From Brevibacillus porteri (GTDB lineage: Bacteria; Bacillota; Bacilli; Brevibacillales; Brevibacillaceae): a DNA stretch of 54,117 nt. Numbering within the stretch: position 1 is the stretch's first letter; the number at the start of each line of letters is the position of its first letter. The DNA lies in the NCBI RefSeq assembly GCF_003013475.1, contig NZ_PXZO01000036.1:1-54117 (forward strand), given 5' to 3'. A model generated the notes under the pieces. The model saw only the letters and a list, made by a program, of their open reading frames with translations, was not told the origin of the DNA and did no database searches. This document shows positions 26,415 to 35,022 of this stretch, one piece after another. The translations under genes were made by a program, and so were the position numbers.

Positions 26415-26621
26415 TTATTTGCGACCGTCCAAAAACTCGTGAACGAGCTCGTCGGAGATGAACTCTTCCAGTGCCAAACCTACAAACTTTTTGGATTTTG
26501 GTCTCACCACTTGAATTTCGCTGTTTTCGCGAAGCTGACGCGCACGCTTGGATGCTACTGTCACCAGGATGTACTTGCTCTCTGCTTTTTCGGTCAATTC
26601 GTCAATAGATGGATACAACAT
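26415..26621 (-). CDS. rpoZ: DNA-directed RNA polymerase subunit omega
   Basis: Small core RNA polymerase subunit that promotes assembly of beta-prime. The conserved [28 protein letters not shown] stretch is intact up to the [12 protein letters not shown] region. The open frame begins at 26633, but the AGGAGG (inside the last codons of gmk) is correctly spaced only from the ATG at 26621, giving 68 residues, the Bacillus length. It is last in the remA-gmk-rpoZ cluster. Confidence 0.96.
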   Translation of the reverse strand: MLYPSIDELTEKAESKYILVTVASKRARQLRENSEIQVVRPKSKKFVGLALEEFISDELVHEFLDGRK

Positions 26622-26625
26622 AATT

Positions 26626-27246
26626 CTATTCAACCTCCTGTAACCATTTGCGATATTTGTGAACCTGACGATCTTTTTTCAGATGCTCCGCTGTAATAAT
26701 CGCTTGAATTCGATCGCAAGCCGATTCGATGACGTCATTGACGACTACATAATCGTAGTGGTCCATGAGCTCGATTTCAGCACGCGCCACTTCCATGCGC
26801 TTGCGAATAATCTCTTGTGATTCTGTCCCGCGTCCCACGATCCGGTTTTCCAGTTCGTTTAAATCAGGAGGAGCCAGGAACAGGAATGTACCTTGCGGGA
26901 AGCTCTCTTTCACTTGAAGCGCACCCTGAACTTCGATCTCAAGAATAACATCGCGCCCATCATTCAGCATATCGTCCACGAACTGACGAGGTGTTCCGTA
27001 GTAATTTCCTACGTATTCTGCCCATTCCAGAAGAGCATCTTCTTCAATCATCCGCTTGAACTCTTCCTGGCTTTTAAAAAAGTAATTAACTCCTTCCACC
27101 TCTCCAGGACGCGGCTGGCGTGTGGTAGCGGAAACAGAATACACCAGATCAGGCATCACTTCACGAAGTGCCTTGCATACTGTTCCTTTTCCCACACCAG
27201 CTGGTCCGGAAAGAACCAAAAGGAGACCACGATCAACCATACTCAT
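26626..27246 (-). CDS. gmk: Guanylate kinase
   Basis: Phosphorylates GMP to GDP with ATP. Standard length (206 aa). The P-loop GPAGVGKGT is near residues 14-22. The GMP-binding region contains [19 protein letters not shown]. The lid region and [13 protein letters not shown] follow. Its last codons carry the ribosome binding site for rpoZ. The order remA-gmk-rpoZ is conserved in Bacillales. Confidence 0.98.
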   Translation of the reverse strand: MSMVDRGLLLVLSGPAGVGKGTVCKALREVMPDLVYSVSATTRQPRPGEVEGVNYFFKSQEEFKRMIEEDALLEWAEYVGNYYGTPRQFVDDMLNDGRDVILEIEVQGALQVKESFPQGTFLFLAPPDLNELENRIVGRGTESQEIIRKRMEVARAEIELMDHYDYVVVNDVIESACDRIQAIITAEHLKKDRQVHKYRKWLQEVE

Positions 27247-27262
27247 TGTTTACACTCCTACT

Positions 27263-27523
27263 TTATTCGTCCGATTCGTCATCCTTCGTAGTCAAGCGCT
27301 GTGCCACTGTTTCTGGCTGTACCGCTGACAAAATCACGTGATCGCTGTCTGTAATAATGACCGCACGTGTACGTCTCCCATAAGTAGCGTCCACAAGCAT
27401 GTTGCGATCGCGCGCTTCCTGGATGATCCGTTTGATAGGAGCGGACTCCGGACTTACAATTGAAATAATGCGGTTGGCATTGACAATGTTGCCAAAACCG
27501 ATATTGATTAGCTTGATTGCCAT
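27263..27523 (-). CDS. remA: Extracellular matrix regulator RemA
   Basis: DNA-binding protein of the RemA/YlzA (DUF370) family that activates biofilm matrix and osmoprotection genes in B. subtilis. The 86 residues from the ATG at 27523 match B. subtilis RemA along most of the length. [33 protein letters not shown] and [19 protein letters not shown] are all recognisable. The open frame from 27538 has a poorer start context. It lies 17 bp upstream of gmk. Confidence 0.94.
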   Translation of the reverse strand: MAIKLINIGFGNIVNANRIISIVSPESAPIKRIIQEARDRNMLVDATYGRRTRAVIITDSDHVILSAVQPETVAQRLTTKDDESDE

Positions 27524-27547
27524 GACGGCCCAGCCCATCCTTTCATG

Positions 27548-28432
27548 CTACTCAACATTCTGTATTTGCTCCCGCATCTTCTCCAGTTCTGTCTTGATCT
27601 CGACAGCCAGATGCTGAATGCGCAAATGATTCGCTTTGGAAGCAATCGTATTGGCTTCCCTATTCATTTCTTGGAGCAGAAAATCCAGTTTTCGACCAAT
27701 TGCTTCTTCTTTGCCTAATTGAATGGCAAACTGTTGGCAATGACTATCTAAACGGGTCAACTCTTCACTAATATCACTTTTATCAGCGAAAAAGGCAACC
27801 TCTTGCGCTACACGAGCAGGGTCCAATTCAAAAGGTGTCAAACCGGCCCACTCACTTACGCGCTGCTCAAGTCGGCCCTTGTAATCTTCCCTACATAGAG
27901 GGGCCAACTGGGAGATCTCCCGCGTCCATGTGTTGACGGCAGTCAGGCGACTGGCTAGATCAGCGTGCAGCAGATTACCCTCCGTCTCTTTCATCGAAAC
28001 GAGATCCATTGCCGCGCCCCTGACCAGGTCTTGGAGCCACTCTGTCAGCTCCTCCACATTGTCCTCTGACTCTTTGGTATGTATCACGCCAGGAAAGTGT
28101 AGCAGATCCTTGACGGTTAAAGGCGTCTCTAGCGAAAAACGCTGAGTCATCTCGCGGGAAATGGAGACTAGCTGTTCAGCCACATCCCAGTCAATGTCCA
28201 TGACCGTAGCAGAAGAATTTTTCCCTTCCACTGAGACAGTGACATCGACACGCCCTCTTCTGACAAACTGCGCGACCAGCTTACGAATCGAATCCTCAAG
28301 CATATTCCATGCTTTGGGCAGGCGCACGACAATCTCAGAAAAGCGGTGATTCACTGCACGAATCTCGACTGTTGCTCGAATGGAGCCTTTGCTATCTTCT
28401 TTTCTACCGTAACCAGTCATGCTTCGAATCAT
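27548..28432 (-). CDS. YicC/YloC family endoribonuclease
   Basis: The 294 residues match the YicC family. N-terminal SMTGYGR, EIRAVNHRFSEI, a central helical region and the C-terminal GRKLDFLLQEMNREANTIASK stretch are all diagnostic. E. coli YicC (RnYicC) cleaves RNA and promotes decay of the small RNA RyhB; the B. subtilis homologue YloC is less studied. First gene of the leftward cluster, divergent from rqcH across a 178-bp gap. Confidence 0.95.
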   Translation of the reverse strand: MIRSMTGYGRKEDSKGSIRATVEIRAVNHRFSEIVVRLPKAWNMLEDSIRKLVAQFVRRGRVDVTVSVEGKNSSATVMDIDWDVAEQLVSISREMTQRFSLETPLTVKDLLHFPGVIHTKESEDNVEELTEWLQDLVRGAAMDLVSMKETEGNLLHADLASRLTAVNTWTREISQLAPLCREDYKGRLEQRVSEWAGLTPFELDPARVAQEVAFFADKSDISEELTRLDSHCQQFAIQLGKEEAIGRKLDFLLQEMNREANTIASKANHLRIQHLAVEIKTELEKMREQIQNVE

Positions 28433-28610
28433 AAGTTTTCACTTCCATAGACGCAAAATCGTTAATTTATTATAGGAGACAACTCTTGGCAGTGTCAACC
28501 GAAGCAACCCCACCACGATGAGATTCCTCCTTGCCCTGACTTATGCTACACTGTGACTGGCAGCTCTCTATCTATTATTCTAGCCATTTTTTTGATCTGA
28601 GGTGACTTTT

Positions 28611-30350
28611 GTGGCATTTGATGGCGTAGTAACCCGCTCCGTTACGCGGGAATTACATAAACTGGTAGGAGGACGCATCTCGAAGATCCACCAGCCCCAC
28701 CATAGCGATATTGTTATGCAAGTACGGACACAAGGAGAAACGGTAAAGTTCCTCCTGTCTGCAAACCCGACTTATCCGAGACTTCATATCACGACAGAAG
28801 AATTCACGAATCCGCTGGAAGCTCCGATGTTTTGCATGCTATTGCGCAAGCATTGTGAGGGCGGCGTAATTGAATCTGTCCAGCAAATCGGGATGGAGCG
28901 AATCATTCACATCGACGTACGCACGCGGGACGAGCTGGGTGACACGGCTGTCCGCCGAATTATTGTCGAGATCATGGGCAAGCACAGTAACATCATCCTC
29001 ATCGATCCTGCAACCGGAATGATTTTGGATAGCGCCATGCATGTGACGCTCGCCATTAGCCAGTATAGACAAGTTACGCCTGGCAGACCTTATGTTTCTC
29101 CTCCGAGCCAAGATAAGCGCGACCCTCTTACTGTAACCGAGCAAGCGTTTATTTCTTCCCTCGACTGGAACGGCGGTCGTTTGGACAAGCAAATCGTAGA
29201 AGGCTATACCGGGATCAGTCCGTTATTGGCAAAAGAAATTTTGCACAGAGCCGGCCTTGCGAATCGTGAAACACTGTGGGCTGCCTTTTCACAGGTGATG
29301 AAGGCAATCAACGCTCATGAGTATGTTCCATCCATTGTAGAGGCAAACGGCAAAGCGTATTTTCACGTCGTCGAGCTAACTCATCTCTCAAACGGGGTTA
29401 CCACCCCCTATCCTTCCATTCAAGAATGCTTGCAGGCATTTTACGAAGGAAAGGCGCTCCGTGACACTGTCAAGCAGCGTGCGCACGATTTAATTCGTTT
29501 TGTCACTTCTGAGCGCAATAAAAATGAAAAGAAAATCGAGAAGCTCGAACAAACATTGCAAGATGCGCATGAAGCAGATCAGTTCCGCCTGTACGGTGAA
29601 TTGATCACCGCCAATATGCACCAAATGAAGCGAGGGGATCGCGAGCTCGTCACAGTTAACTGGTATGATGAAGCGGGAGGTACCATCACGATTCCGCTCG
29701 ATCCGTTGAAGACCCCTTCGGAAAATTTACAGTCGTATTACAAGCGGTATAACAAGGCCAAAAACAGCCTTTCCATCGTGAGTGAGCAGATTGAGCAAGC
29801 GCATGCTGAACTCTTGTATTTGGACGGCGTATTGGTTCAACTGGAACATGCCACCTTAAAAGATGCAGAAGAAATTCGCGAGGAGCTCGTTGAGCAAAGC
29901 TACATGCGAGATCGTAAAAAACGCGGTCCGCGAAAGAAAAAAGAGACCAGACCAGAGCTGGATACGTACCTTTCTTCGGACGGTATTGAAATTTTGGTCG
30001 GTAAAAACAATAAACAAAATGAATACTTGACCAACAAGCTCGCATCGTCGCAAGAAACATGGCTACACACCAAGGATATACCTGGCTCCCATGTCGTCAT
30101 TCGCGCTCGGGAATTTTCAGATGAAACGTTGCTTGAGGCAGCGAATCTGGCAGCTTATTTCAGTCGTGCCAAAGAAGGAAGTCAAATTCCCGTAGACTAC
30201 ACGCTCATCAAGCATGTAAAAAAACCGAGCGGGGCCAAGCCTGGCTATGTGATCTACGAGCAGCAACGAACGCTGTATGTGACACCAGATGAAGCACTGA
30301 TCCGCCGTTTGAAATCAAACACCTCTTCTACGAATAGTGCGACTACCTAA
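28611..30350 (+). CDS. rqcH: Rqc2 homologue RqcH (NFACT protein)
   Basis: Ribosome-quality-control factor that adds C-terminal alanine tails to nascent chains on obstructed 50S subunits (YloA/FbpA). N-terminal NFACT-N fold, two HhH motifs near 200-240, a long coiled coil at roughly 290-410 with an EKKIEKLEQTLQ heptad pattern, and a C-terminal NFACT-R domain (DIPGSHVVIRA near 485). I use the GTG at 28611 with GAGGTG upstream (579 aa). E96-R97 occupies the position that is Asp97-Arg98 in B. subtilis. Confidence 0.95.
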   Translation: MAFDGVVTRSVTRELHKLVGGRISKIHQPHHSDIVMQVRTQGETVKFLLSANPTYPRLHITTEEFTNPLEAPMFCMLLRKHCEGGVIESVQQIGMERIIHIDVRTRDELGDTAVRRIIVEIMGKHSNIILIDPATGMILDSAMHVTLAISQYRQVTPGRPYVSPPSQDKRDPLTVTEQAFISSLDWNGGRLDKQIVEGYTGISPLLAKEILHRAGLANRETLWAAFSQVMKAINAHEYVPSIVEANGKAYFHVVELTHLSNGVTTPYPSIQECLQAFYEGKALRDTVKQRAHDLIRFVTSERNKNEKKIEKLEQTLQDAHEADQFRLYGELITANMHQMKRGDRELVTVNWYDEAGGTITIPLDPLKTPSENLQSYYKRYNKAKNSLSIVSEQIEQAHAELLYLDGVLVQLEHATLKDAEEIREELVEQSYMRDRKKRGPRKKKETRPELDTYLSSDGIEILVGKNNKQNEYLTNKLASSQETWLHTKDIPGSHVVIRAREFSDETLLEAANLAAYFSRAKEGSQIPVDYTLIKHVKKPSGAKPGYVIYEQQRTLYVTPDEALIRRLKSNTSSTNSATT

Positions 30351-30386
30351 GTTCATACTAAGGGCATGAAAGGTGGTGTTCGCTCT

Positions 30387-30728
30387 TTGAACATCGTTCT
30401 CAAGCTCTTGTTTAACGGAATCATTGCCATTCCAGGGCTTTGGTGGTCGGGGACGTCCCTTATGTTTGCAGTGCTCGCAAGCGTGATTGTCAGTTTACTG
30501 GGTTATGTACTTGATTTGACAATCCTCCCGCGTACGAACAATACGTTTGCGAGCTCCGCTGATTTCTTGTTCGTGTTTGCCTCCTTGTGGCTTGGCTGTT
30601 ACTTGTTTGGTCAGACCATATCCTTATCTGGTTTATTGTTGACGGCATTTGCCATTACGGTGGTCGAATACTTTTTCCATGGATACCTGCAACGGCACGG
30701 TGTCCATCATTCCAAACATCCGGGCTGA
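30387..30728 (+). CDS. DUF2512 family membrane protein
   Basis: Small membrane protein of about 113 residues with four hydrophobic segments, roughly 4-20, 24-42, 55-75 and 80-100. The pattern resembles the YndM-like DUF2512 family found in spore-forming Bacillales. The TTG at 30387 is preceded by AAAGGTGGTG at 8 bases, a better start than the ATG at 30366. The C-terminus is basic and His-rich (HGYLQRHGVHHSKHPG). Function unknown. It follows rqcH by 36 bp. Confidence 0.75.
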   Translation: MNIVLKLLFNGIIAIPGLWWSGTSLMFAVLASVIVSLLGYVLDLTILPRTNNTFASSADFLFVFASLWLGCYLFGQTISLSGLLLTAFAITVVEYFFHGYLQRHGVHHSKHPG

Positions 30729-30760
30729 GGCATCATTTCTATTTTGGAAGGAGGATCAGG

Positions 30761-31213
30761 ATGAACGTCATTGGTATCATCCAGACCGATCTTAACGAAT
30801 TCAACGTGCTGTTTGAGCAGCAAGGCGGGCAAGGCGGAAACGGACAAGGACAAGGACAGCAATCGCAAAACAGCGGACAAAACAACCAACAAGACCAAGA
30901 CAGCGACTCGATGTTTCTCAGCTTTCTTGATGAGCAGCCGAGTTCCAATGAAAACAGCGGTCAAGGGAACAGCCAAGGTGGGCAACAGCAAAATGGTGGC
31001 CCGCAAGAGCTGACGGTTCGCATTAAAGGAATTCCTGAGGGGCAAAAAGCAAACTTCCTGCAAATGTATCAAATTCTTCAAGACGCCCAAGACTCCCAAA
31101 CACTTGAAAAGGACCTGACCATTGTCGATCATGGGGATCAAGACCAAGGCTCCCAAAAACAAGGGCAGGGCCAGGGCCACGGCTCGGGCAAACAAAACAA
31201 AACCACCCATTAA
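30761..31213 (+). CDS. Gln/Gly-rich hypothetical protein (150 aa)
   Basis: A real gene by its AAGGAGGATCAGG ribosome binding site and codon phase; the longer open frame from 30587 overlaps DUF2512 and is not supported. A short N-terminal ordered region (MNVIGIIQTDLNEFNVLFEQQ) is followed by two low-complexity Gln/Gly/Ser/Asn segments at about 22-52 and 68-86. Between and after these are LTVRIKGIPEGQKANFLQMYQ and LEKDLTIVDHG ordered stretches. Such composition fits a spore-coat or cell-surface protein. No family recognised. Confidence 0.75.
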   Translation: MNVIGIIQTDLNEFNVLFEQQGGQGGNGQGQGQQSQNSGQNNQQDQDSDSMFLSFLDEQPSSNENSGQGNSQGGQQQNGGPQELTVRIKGIPEGQKANFLQMYQILQDAQDSQTLEKDLTIVDHGDQDQGSQKQGQGQGHGSGKQNKTTH

Positions 31214-31231
31214 TCAACGTATAGAAAAACA

Positions 31232-31266
31232 AAAACCACCTGGAAGCAGATTCCAAGTGGTTTTTT
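31232..31266. terminator. Bidirectional terminator between the Gln-rich gene and the 6S-like RNA
   Basis: AAACCACCTGGAA pairs with TTCCAAGTGGTT around GCAGA. T-runs on both strands stop the Gln-rich gene (+) and the leftward RNA transcript (-). Confidence 0.88.
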
Positions 31267-31296
31267 GTGCTATCGGCAATTCATTGCATTCATAAA

Positions 31297-31494
31297 CGGC
31301 CAAGTCCCCGCTCTGCCGTTGACCTCATGTTTCTATAACCTGCGCTCACACAGGTGGGCGACCCTTCTGCACTTCAGCCTTCCCATGCATCCCAGAAGGA
31401 GGTGGGCCTGACATCCATCACAGTTTCCGTCTCCCAAAAAACACGTATAAGGTTAGAAACATTTACGGCCTATCGAACATCGCAGGATCTTGAT
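31297..31494 (-). ncRNA. Candidate 6S RNA (ssrS-like), about 200 nt
   Basis: A ~390-bp gap with no convincing ORF holds a rod-like RNA on the minus strand. A sigma-A promoter ends at 31501. The predicted RNA begins near 31494 with AUCAAGAUCCUGCGAUGUUCG. Nested stems pair CAAG-A-UCC with GGA-CUUG (31301-31307), GCCGU with ACGGC, and AAUGUUUCUAACC with GGUUAUAGAAACAU. A large central bubble and an apical stem (CAGG...UUCUG / CAGAA...CCUG) follow. Size, closing stem, bubble and terminator fit 6S RNA, which sequesters sigma-A RNA polymerase. Identity rests on shape, not alignment. Confidence 0.55.
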
Positions 31495-31500
31495 GTCCCT

Positions 31501-31529
31501 ACTTTATCACAGAATGGCCCTTTGCTCAA
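31501..31529 (-). promoter_or_regulatory. Sigma-A promoter of the 6S-like RNA
   Basis: TTGAGC (31524-31529), 17-bp spacer, TAAAGT (31501-31506). The predicted start falls about 7 bases downstream, exactly at the base of the closing stem. Confidence 0.6.
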
Positions 31530-31655
31530 CGGATAAAGTTCCCTTTGGACTTTTATCTCATCCATTTTCACGGAGTTGTCATACAATCCCGAGAATAGTT
31601 CTATACCAATTTCGCCAACCTAGAGAGGAAAACGAATGAAAGGAAGAAGGAAAAC

Positions 31656-32081
31656 ATGCAATTTCGAACAAACATGCTGACAACCTGCTTACTCGCCATG
31701 AGCCTGACGGCTGTATCATTTCCCAGCATCATTCCGCCCGCAGCCGCTAGCACACATTCTCATCCTGTTGGCGAGGACAAGGGGCAATACGAGAATGAAT
31801 CGTTTCGGAATATTACGATCACCAAAACAGGCGAAGGACAATATACGATTAAGGGTGAAGCACGCGTGAACGAAGCCAACGTACGATTCGTCGTGACAGA
31901 CGGAGACAAGACATTGGCCAATAGCTTTGTGACAGCAAGCACGGGTGCCCCCGAGTGGGGGAGCTTTTCCATCGATCTCAAGCTGGACCCGAGCGCAAAA
32001 TCACCTGCGCTCTCTTTGTTCGAGGAAAGTGCAGCGACAGGACAGCGCATTCATGAACTAAACATCCCACTGCCAAAATAA
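31656..32081 (+). CDS. Secreted Gmad2-like immunoglobulin-fold protein
   Basis: Exported protein of 141 residues. A signal peptide covers about 1-31 (hydrophobic CLLAMSLTAVSFPSII, AAA-S cleavage). The mature part has ITITKTGEGQYTIKGEARVNEA, then WGSFSIDLKLD and a C-terminal SLFEESAATGQRIHELNIPL, the spacing of Gmad2 (bacterial spore germination immunoglobulin-like) domains. These domains occur in GerM-like and surface proteins. No catalytic residues are evident and its role is unknown. Confidence 0.72.
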   Translation: MQFRTNMLTTCLLAMSLTAVSFPSIIPPAAASTHSHPVGEDKGQYENESFRNITITKTGEGQYTIKGEARVNEANVRFVVTDGDKTLANSFVTASTGAPEWGSFSIDLKLDPSAKSPALSLFEESAATGQRIHELNIPLPK

Positions 32082-32088
32082 ATCAGCG

Positions 32089-32862
32089 CTACGTCCGCTT
32101 CAGCTTCGCTTGTACGAGCATCTGAAATTCAGGGCGTGCGATCAGGGACGGCTGCTGTTGCTTTTCCCAGGCCAGTGCATATTCTAGGCCGTTTGCCTGG
32201 CAGCGTCCCAACCCTTCTTTTGTGACGGCATACGCTTGCTTCGGCAGGCGCCGTACCGCAGCAACCAATTTTTCAACCTCACTTTCGACTTGATTGGCTT
32301 CTACCGCTTGATAGATCAAGCCGATTTCCCCCGCTTTTTTCCCTGTAATCTTTTCTCCCAGCAGTGCGAGACGCTTCGCCCACGCCGTACCAACAAGCCT
32401 TGGCATAAGGTATGTCCCGCCAAAATCTGTTGTCAGACCAATCTGGACAAAAGGCTCCTGCAACAGGGCGTCTTCCGTCGCAATGACAAAATCAGCATGC
32501 AACGCGAGATTGAGTCCCGCTCCGACGGCTACTCCCTCGATGACTGCAATCACAGGCTTTGGCATTTGATGCAAGTTGGTGATGAAATCATTAATGATCG
32601 TCAATGATTGATCAGCGTCACTCTTATCCGTCAGCGCAGTCAACACGCCCAAATCAGCACCCGAGCAAAAGTTCCCCCCCGCTCCCCGCAAAATAAGCAC
32701 ATCGACCTCCTCATCTGCTGAAGCTTTTGAGATCGCGTCCTGCAAAAGGGAAAACATTTCAAGCGTCATCGCATTGAGGACGTGTGGCCTGTTGAGCGTA
32801 ATCGTGCAGATTCCATCAACTTTTGTTACGATCAGTTGCGTATGATGATCCTGTTCCATCAT
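32089..32862 (-). CDS. Enoyl-CoA hydratase/isomerase family protein (PaaG-like)
   Basis: Crotonase-fold enzyme of about 257 residues. The oxyanion-hole region reads GAGGNFCSGADL near 65 and the second conserved block IEGVAVGAGLNLALHADF near 110. LLQEPFVQIGLTTDFGGTYLMPRLVG near 135-160 resembles PaaG/enoyl-CoA hydratases of aromatic or fatty-acid catabolism. The ATG at 32862 follows AAAGGGTGAG. It is 15 bp after a CoA-transferase gene, so the two probably degrade a common acyl-CoA. Substrate not identifiable. Confidence 0.88.
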   Translation of the reverse strand: MMEQDHHTQLIVTKVDGICTITLNRPHVLNAMTLEMFSLLQDAISKASADEEVDVLILRGAGGNFCSGADLGVLTALTDKSDADQSLTIINDFITNLHQMPKPVIAVIEGVAVGAGLNLALHADFVIATEDALLQEPFVQIGLTTDFGGTYLMPRLVGTAWAKRLALLGEKITGKKAGEIGLIYQAVEANQVESEVEKLVAAVRRLPKQAYAVTKEGLGRCQANGLEYALAWEKQQQPSLIARPEFQMLVQAKLKRT

Positions 32863-32877
32863 TTTTCTCACCCTTTC

Positions 32878-34053
32878 CTATAAAGAAGCGGCAGGAATAA
32901 CCCCCTGCCTTTGCAGCCTGCTCAAATCCTCCTCTGTGAGGTTCAGCTTGCGTTTGAGCAGCTCGTACGTGTAATCGGTGTGCCACGGGGGTGACAACCG
33001 CTCCGCCCTGTAACGATGCGCGAGACTCTCCTCATGATCGGGCGACTTTTTTTCCAAATAAGGCAGCGTATACGCTATCTCCCTGTTCGCAACGTATGGA
33101 TTATCTACCCAGTTTTCCCAATCTTCAACGGCGGTCAGACAGCAATCCACTTCACTGCCCAGTTCACTCCACTCGGCTTGGGTTCTGGACAGAAACAGTG
33201 CTTTCATATCGTCAAACACCTCTGGATGCAGAGAAACGCTAGCTCGGTGGCATAGCTCCCAGTCTGCTCTTCCTACCGCGCGGCAAAAATTGAGCCAGAA
33301 CTTTTCTTCCAACGCAGCAAGTGCGACATACTGGCCGTCTGCTGTCTCATACACCTGATACGCCAGCAAACTCCCTCTCCCGGTCTCCCGTCCAATCGAG
33401 GAGTTGTATGACATAAACAGTGCATGAAGGCCTGTCCAAGAACTAAACAAGTCAGCCGACGAAACATCCAAATATGCTCCTCGTCCTGTCCGCGCACGTT
33501 GAACAAGCGCCGCGCATATTTGTTCACTGGCATACAACCCGAGCGCATAATCAGAAAGCGGAATATCTGCAACGACAGGCTTGCCTTCCAGATCGCGAAC
33601 CAGTGAGAGAAATCCGCTTACTGCCTGGACATTCAAGTCATGCCCCCCTATTTGGTATAGCTCGCCGCTTTGGCCATAGCCCGTTACGGAGCAATAAATG
33701 ACAGCAGGGTGCATCTCGAACAGGCGATCGTAATCCAGTCCCAAATGACGCATCACCCCTGGTCGATAGCTCTCCACCACGACATCAGCCTGTCTGGCCA
33801 GAGCAAACGCGAGCGCTTTTCCCTCATTCGTCCGCAAATTCAATGAAATACTTTTATGATTGCGATGTGAACGCAGGTAAAACGCTCCCGTCTCTCTAGC
33901 TTCAGGATGAGAAGGCCTGATTAACGGTGAGTGAGTTTTGTCGTGAAACGGTTCCACCTCGATGACCTCTGCCCCCAAATCAGCCAGGCGCATTGTACAA
34001 ATCGGACCTGGAAGATGGCGAGAAAAATCAACTATCGTCACTCCCGTCAACAT
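32878..34053 (-). CDS. CaiB/BaiF family CoA transferase
   Basis: Class III CoA transferase or alpha-methylacyl-CoA racemase-type enzyme, 391 residues. Motifs are VVDFSRHLPGP at the N-terminus, RSHRNHKSISLNLRTNEG near 60, ADVVVESYRPGVM near 92, and GYGQSGELYQIGGHDLNVQAVSG near 125 with the catalytic-type GGHD. It adds or epimerises a CoA thioester. Located directly upstream of the crotonase gene on the minus strand. Whether it is a transferase or racemase cannot be decided from sequence. Confidence 0.88.
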   Translation of the reverse strand: MLTGVTIVDFSRHLPGPICTMRLADLGAEVIEVEPFHDKTHSPLIRPSHPEARETGAFYLRSHRNHKSISLNLRTNEGKALAFALARQADVVVESYRPGVMRHLGLDYDRLFEMHPAVIYCSVTGYGQSGELYQIGGHDLNVQAVSGFLSLVRDLEGKPVVADIPLSDYALGLYASEQICAALVQRARTGRGAYLDVSSADLFSSWTGLHALFMSYNSSIGRETGRGSLLAYQVYETADGQYVALAALEEKFWLNFCRAVGRADWELCHRASVSLHPEVFDDMKALFLSRTQAEWSELGSEVDCCLTAVEDWENWVDNPYVANREIAYTLPYLEKKSPDHEESLAHRYRAERLSPPWHTDYTYELLKRKLNLTEEDLSRLQRQGVIPAASL

Positions 34054-34144
34054 GATTTGACTCCCCCTTCACCGACTACACTCATTTGTAATTCGAGATG
34101 AACGAATGTTCACCCTCTTTTTAAATAGAAAATTCAAACAAATA

Positions 34145-34177
34145 TAAAAAGCCGTCCCAAGTGGAACGACTTTTCTA
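34145..34177 (-). terminator. Terminator after the DUF4870 gene
   Basis: Minus strand: AAAGTCGTTCC, loop ACTT, GGGACGGCTTTTT. The stem contains two G-U pairs and is followed by a T-run. Confidence 0.78.
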
Positions 34178-34184
34178 AGAACGG

Positions 34185-34535
34185 TTATTTAATAAACCGG
34201 AGAGTGAGCGGGTAACGGAATTCTTTTCCCTCATTCGCTTTCACCGCAGCGATAATAACGAAAATCGCCCAAAAAATAAAGAGGGCTCCTAATAATAGTG
34301 CGCCGATAAAAATGATGATCAACAAGCTTGAAATGGCCGCATAAATCGTTACCGAGATGCTAAAATTCAGGGCCTCTTTTCCATGCTGATAAAAAAAGGC
34401 TCCCTCTTCACGCTTGATCAACCATACAATTAAAGGTCCTAGTACATTGCCGAACGGAACGATAAAACCAAGGAAGGCAGATAGATGTACGATCATCGCC
34501 CACATTCGTTCCTCTTTCCCATTCAGGAATTGCAT
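34185..34535 (-). CDS. DUF4870 domain-containing membrane protein
   Basis: Membrane protein of about 116 residues. The family pattern is clear: MWAMIVHLSAFLGFIVPFGNVLGPLIVWLIKR near 11-42, then FFYQHGKEALNFSISVTIYAAIS near 48-70, with the conserved FxxxHGKEALNFQ-like motif. Three or four membrane helices are expected. I use the second ATG, 34535, which is 6 bases after GGAGGT, because the first ATG abuts that sequence. Family role unknown. Confidence 0.82.
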   Translation of the reverse strand: MQFLNGKEERMWAMIVHLSAFLGFIVPFGNVLGPLIVWLIKREEGAFFYQHGKEALNFSISVTIYAAISSLLIIIFIGALLLGALFIFWAIFVIIAAVKANEGKEFRYPLTLRFIK

Positions 34536-34602
34536 ACCCATACCTCCATTAATCCTTTTCCTCTATTGTACGACAAATTGCGCAAAACTTGCGAAAAAAC
34601 GA

Positions 34603-34628
34603 AAAAAGCGCCACCACGGCGCCTTTCT
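34603..34628 (-). terminator. Terminator after the Gly/Tyr/Cys-rich gene
   Basis: Minus strand: GGCGCC GTGGT GGCGC, followed by six T residues. Confidence 0.8.
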
Positions 34629-34631
34629 CTA

Positions 34632-34895
34632 TTAATACTTGCTCTCGTGACTTCCACCGTACATGCCGCCGTAACCGCCGCCGTACCCTCCACCATGAGA
34701 GGAGCCGTAACCATCGAAACCGCCGTAACCGCCGCCAAAGTGGCCATAACCGCCACAATGTCCGTGTCCCCCACTACGACCGTATGGTTTACAATGGGTT
34801 TTGTAGTGTGGCTTGTAGAAGCAATGCTTTCTGTACACTTTCTTTTCGCAGCATTTAAAGCATCTGCGACGAGATCTTCTGCATCCGCAACTCAT
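34632..34895 (-). CDS. Gly/Tyr/Cys/His-rich small protein, coat-like (87 aa)
   Basis: Low-complexity protein. The N-terminal third is Cys/Arg-rich (MSCGCRRSRRRCFKCC). The middle is His/Lys/Tyr-rich with CFYKPHYKTHCKPYG. The C-terminal half consists of GGYG-type repeats ending SHESKY. Such Gly-Tyr proteins with terminal cysteines are typical of cross-linked spore-coat material in Bacillales, which is inference here. GGGGTGAGG precedes the ATG at 34895, and a terminator follows. No homologue is named. Confidence 0.72.
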   Translation of the reverse strand: MSCGCRRSRRRCFKCCEKKVYRKHCFYKPHYKTHCKPYGRSGGHGHCGGYGHFGGGYGGFDGYGSSHGGGYGGGYGGMYGGSHESKY

Positions 34896-35022
34896 TAACC
34901 TCACCCCTTCCTGTTCGTTACATCTACAAGGTATGTAGGTGAAGGCATATCGGCATGGACATCAGTCTATACACTAGTCAAAATCAGCGGATGTCTCGTA
35001 GGCTATTCAGTAGTAGGAGTTG

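Noticed and set aside
30587..30760. N-terminal extension of the Gln-rich protein
   Set aside because: It overlaps DUF2512 in another frame and the AAGGAGG-supported ATG is at 30761.
31354..31536. 60-codon plus-strand ORF in the 6S-like region
   Set aside because: No ribosome binding site and it overlaps nested RNA stems on the other strand.
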